Assembly: GCA_016765335.1 (NCBI GenBank)
Contig: JAESQE010000471.1
Coordinates: 1 to 8,512 of the forward strand
Origin: Planctomycetaceae bacterium
Lineage (GTDB): Bacteria > Planctomycetota > Planctomycetia > Planctomycetales > Planctomycetaceae
Reading direction: 5' to 3'
DNA length: 8,512 nucleotides
Part shown: piece after piece, positions 6,664 to 8,512 of the stretch
Layout: every line of letters starts with the position of its first letter
Position numbering within the stretch: position 1 is the stretch's first letter
Notes under the pieces: model-generated
What the model was told of the DNA's origin: nothing
The model's input: only the letters and a program-made list of their open reading frames with translations
Database searches by the model: none
Translations under genes and position numbers: made by a program

Positions 6664-7917
6664 ATGAAGAACGCCTCGAAGCCAATCAGAAATGACAACT
6701 CTGCCATTGAGAATCAACCTGAAACGACGAAGCAGTCCAATCATCGACGACGCACATGGATTATCGCCGGGGCACTGTCAATAATTGCAGTCGTAATTCT
6801 GCTGGGATACAGTCCGGTGATGAAGAAAATAAATCACCGGCGTAGCGAAGCTTTCAAACAGCAATGCAAATCTGCTACTTCCATTAGTGACTGGGAAAAT
6901 TTGAAAGTGATTTCAGAGCAATGGATGAAATCAAGCCCTCAAAATAATGACGCCTTATTGTTCGCAGCAGAAGCATGCGTGCAACTTGATCAACTCGAAC
7001 GAGTAGTTGAACTTCTGGGGAAAGTTGATAATTCCTACCAGGGTATCCTTCCGGCACTCGAAGGCCGTGGTGACATTCTTTTTTCGGATCTGAATCTTTC
7101 TCTCGACGCTGAAGAGAACTGGAAACGGATGCTAACTATCGACGAGAAATCAGCCATTGCTCATCAACGGCTCATCTACTTTTACGCTATGACACTTCAG
7201 CGACAGAAAATGGTCAAGCAGATTCAATTGGCAATGAAGCTTACCTGCGAACCACCTGAAGCTTATTCCTACCTCATAATGCAAAATGTATTAAACTTCT
7301 CAGATGGCCTTGCCATGCTCACACGCTGGCGGAGCAAATATCCTGAAAATGAAAGCCTCGAAGTTGCTCAGGCAGTGTATTCAGCCAAGCAAACAGCAGA
7401 CAATGGCATGGCAACATTTGGAATCCAAACGGTAAGCCCAGGAGACAAAACACTACTGAACAAAACCTTGAAAAAGTATCCCTCTAATCTTGAACTTCTA
7501 GCACTGAAAATTGATCTAGCCATTTTTGAGGGTGATACCAATGCAGTTGTCAAATTGCTGACCAAGGCTTCTAGTGATGCAGAAAATGATAGTCGATTCT
7601 GGCGATACCGCGGATGGCTGTTAAAAAAACGAGGGGAATATTCCCCGGCAGCCCAATCGCTGGAACACGCCATAAAGCTTAATGCATTCGAATGGCAATC
7701 ACGATTATTACTAGCAGACGCATACAGACACCTGAACATGCCTGAGAAATCGGACAAACAATCGGTAATTGCCTCTCAAGGCAAAGAACTTCAGCGTAAG
7801 TTATTCGAAAGCCCTACTGCCCGGGATGTAAATGCAGAACTTATTGATAATATCTACGAATACCTGCTGCTTCTCGATGCCCCCGAAGCACTTGCAGCAC
7901 TGCAACAACGACGATAA
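6664..7917 (+). CDS. Membrane-anchored tetratricopeptide-repeat protein
   Basis: A 417-residue protein of unknown specific function. A basic, polar N-terminus (1-31, ending HRRRT) precedes one transmembrane segment (about 32-49), so most of the chain should lie outside the cytoplasm as an anchored protein. The rest is helical and repeat-like. Recognisable TPR units lie at about 95-125 (LLFAAEACVQLDQLERVVELL), possibly 130-160, and most clearly 312-345 (WRYRGWLLKKRGEYSPAAQSLEHAIKLN). TPR domains mediate protein contacts; planctomycetes often encode such proteins beside secreted or ASPIC/UnbV proteins, but no such partner is in this window. ATG 6664 has only a weak GAG eight bases upstream; no better in-frame start was seen. 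It is separated from the sulfatase by about 180 bp of hairpins and is probably its own transcription unit. Confidence 0.82.
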   Translation: MKNASKPIRNDNSAIENQPETTKQSNHRRRTWIIAGALSIIAVVILLGYSPVMKKINHRRSEAFKQQCKSATSISDWENLKVISEQWMKSSPQNNDALLFAAEACVQLDQLERVVELLGKVDNSYQGILPALEGRGDILFSDLNLSLDAEENWKRMLTIDEKSAIAHQRLIYFYAMTLQRQKMVKQIQLAMKLTCEPPEAYSYLIMQNVLNFSDGLAMLTRWRSKYPENESLEVAQAVYSAKQTADNGMATFGIQTVSPGDKTLLNKTLKKYPSNLELLALKIDLAIFEGDTNAVVKLLTKASSDAENDSRFWRYRGWLLKKRGEYSPAAQSLEHAIKLNAFEWQSRLLLADAYRHLNMPEKSDKQSVIASQGKELQRKLFESPTARDVNAELIDNIYEYLLLLDAPEALAALQQRR

Positions 7918-7954
7918 GCCAATGCCCCTGGCAAGCCCGCGATTTATGAATTAA

Positions 7955-7986
7955 ATCGGCTGAAGTAAAGCTTTTCCGCAGCCGAT
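7955..7986 (+). terminator. Hairpin downstream of the TPR gene, possible terminator
   Basis: ATCGGCTG (7955-7962) is the exact reverse complement of CAGCCGAT (7979-7986), with a 16-nt loop that itself contains AAAGCTTT. It lies about 40 bp after the stop codon. There is no U-tract, so termination would be inefficient or Rho-assisted. Confidence 0.4.
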
Positions 7987-8091
7987 AAACTACTTCTGAA
8001 GACCATGTTTCGACATCCAGAATTCAACTATAGTGAACTTTTTTATTATAAAAAGATAATTGGGGATCTGAAGTAAATTGTACCATTCCCC

Positions 8092-8120
8092 TTGCATCTC
8101 TACATTTTTAATAATATAAA
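8092..8120 (+). promoter_or_regulatory. Sigma-70-like promoter candidate for the lipoprotein/prepilin operon
   Basis: TTGCAT (8092-8097), a 17-bp spacer and TATAAA (8115-8120, five of six matches to the -10 consensus) lie about 95 bp upstream of the lipoprotein start in a very AT-rich stretch. The predicted leader of about 90 nt contains the second-listed direct repeats at 8131 and 8181. Confidence 0.4.
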
Positions 8121-8130
8121 TGAATGGTTA

Positions 8131-8190
8131 TTTCAAATATTTACCGAATTTTTGCCTACAGAGTAATTTCTTAACATATTTTTCAAATAT
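8131..8190. repeat. Pair of 10-bp direct repeats in the lipoprotein leader
   Basis: TTTCAAATAT occurs at 8131-8140 and again at 8181-8190, exactly 50 bp apart (about five helical turns). They lie between the promoter candidate and the lipoprotein start. They could be a regulator's paired sites, but the AT richness makes chance possible. Confidence 0.4.
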
Positions 8191-8216
8191 CAACCCACTG
8201 AAAAGAGAGTATTCAG

Positions 8217-8402
8217 ATGAACAAGAAAATCTACGCTTTACTTTTTACCGCAATTTTTAGTTTTTCCATTATCGGTTGCGGTGACAGCGGTGATGTACCC
8301 GAAGATGCTCCTGCAACACCAGAACCAGCTTCCAGCGAGTACGATTCATATAATAATTCTGGACAAGATGGTCCAGGTGGTGCGCCAGATTCAGATAAAT
8401 AA
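8217..8402 (+). CDS. Small (61-residue) lipoprotein of unknown function
   Basis: The N-terminus MNKKIYALLF and the hydrophobic run to residue 19 end in a lipobox, SIIGC, with Cys21 as the lipidation site. The mature part is only about 41 residues, acidic and rich in Asp, Glu, Pro, Gly and Ser, with no fold expected, so it may be a tether or spacer at the membrane. AGAGAG at 8204-8209 lies seven bases before the ATG. A prepilin-like gene starts 48 bp after its stop, with no clear terminator between them, so the two are probably one operon; small lipoproteins of this sort commonly sit beside such genes in planctomycetes. The reading is supported by ribosome site, lipobox and context; the function is not recognised. 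Confidence 0.75.
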   Translation: MNKKIYALLFTAIFSFSIIGCGDSGDVPEDAPATPEPASSEYDSYNNSGQDGPGGAPDSDK

Positions 8403-8450
8403 TTTTCATCAACTCTATGTTTTTTTGTTCCCATTTTAGAAGGAGCCATT

Positions 8451-8512
8451 ATGAAAAAGTTGCGCGGATCCAAGTCTGGATTCACACTTATTGAACTATT
8501 GGTGGTGATTGC
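8451..8512 (+). CDS. Type IV prepilin-like (G/H-type pseudopilin, possibly DUF1559) protein, N-terminal fragment
   Basis: Only 20 codons are inside the window. The leader is short and basic (MKKLRGSKSG), followed by FTLIELLVVI, the classical class III signal: prepilin peptidase cuts after Gly10, methylates Phe11, and Glu15 is the conserved position-5 Glu. A strong ribosome site, AGAAGGAG (8438-8445), lies five bases before the ATG. In planctomycetes this N-terminus most often belongs to the large DUF1559 family of pilin-like proteins, but the diagnostic C-terminal part lies beyond the window, so a true secretion pseudopilin remains possible. Confidence 0.9.
   Translation, partial: MKKLRGSKSGFTLIELLVVI

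Noticed and set aside
7368..7757. Antisense 129-codon frame inside the TPR gene
   Set aside because: Shadow frame without a recognisable product.
8038..8055. CTTTTT/AAAAAG inverted repeat as a terminator
   Set aside because: Only six mostly A-T pairs in an AT-rich stretch; easily chance and too weak to call.

Overview
The window looks like chromosomal DNA of a Planctomycetes (PVC group) bacterium of moderate GC content. Four things suggest this: a formylglycine-type sulfatase, a Tat-exported right-handed beta-helix protein, an anchored TPR protein, and a type IV-prepilin-like start (GFTLIELLVVI) behind a tiny lipoprotein, a combination very common in that phylum. Genus cannot be read from the sequence. 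There is no rRNA, tRNA, CRISPR array, transposase or integrase.

Layout. Bases 1-252 hold no gene but are strongly structured: a perfect 39-bp inverted repeat (1-39/85-123) followed by T6, then two perfect inverted repeats interleaved in pseudoknot order (161-221). A minus-strand HtrA/Deg-type periplasmic protease occupies 253-1431. A 530-bp divergent intergenic region (1432-1961) carries a 21-bp palindrome upstream of htrA. On the plus strand come an exported protein with three RidA-like domains (1962-3188) and, 64 bp later, a Tat-exported beta-helix protein (3253-4623), probably one operon. Next is a large palindrome built from two inverted copies of a hairpin repeat (4666-4830), an exported sulfatase (4863-6479), a third copy of the repeat (6515-6567), a membrane-anchored TPR protein (6664-7917), a roughly 300-bp AT-rich spacer with a promoter candidate, a 61-residue lipoprotein (8217-8402), and the first 20 codons of a prepilin-like protein cut off by the window edge (8451-8512).

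How the genes may work together. All seven proteins carry export, anchor or prepilin signals, so the window encodes envelope or extracellular functions. The beta-helix protein and the sulfatase fit attack on sulfated polysaccharide, but no transporter, regulator or glycoside hydrolase is present to prove a utilisation locus. The RidA-like protein lacks the catalytic arginine in all three domains and is more likely structural or ligand-binding. HtrA fits envelope protein quality control. The lipoprotein and prepilin pair probably form a separate operon continuing past the right edge.

The least explained material is non-coding: the 39-bp perfect palindrome, the interleaved repeats next to it, and the hairpin repeat family that brackets the sulfatase gene.
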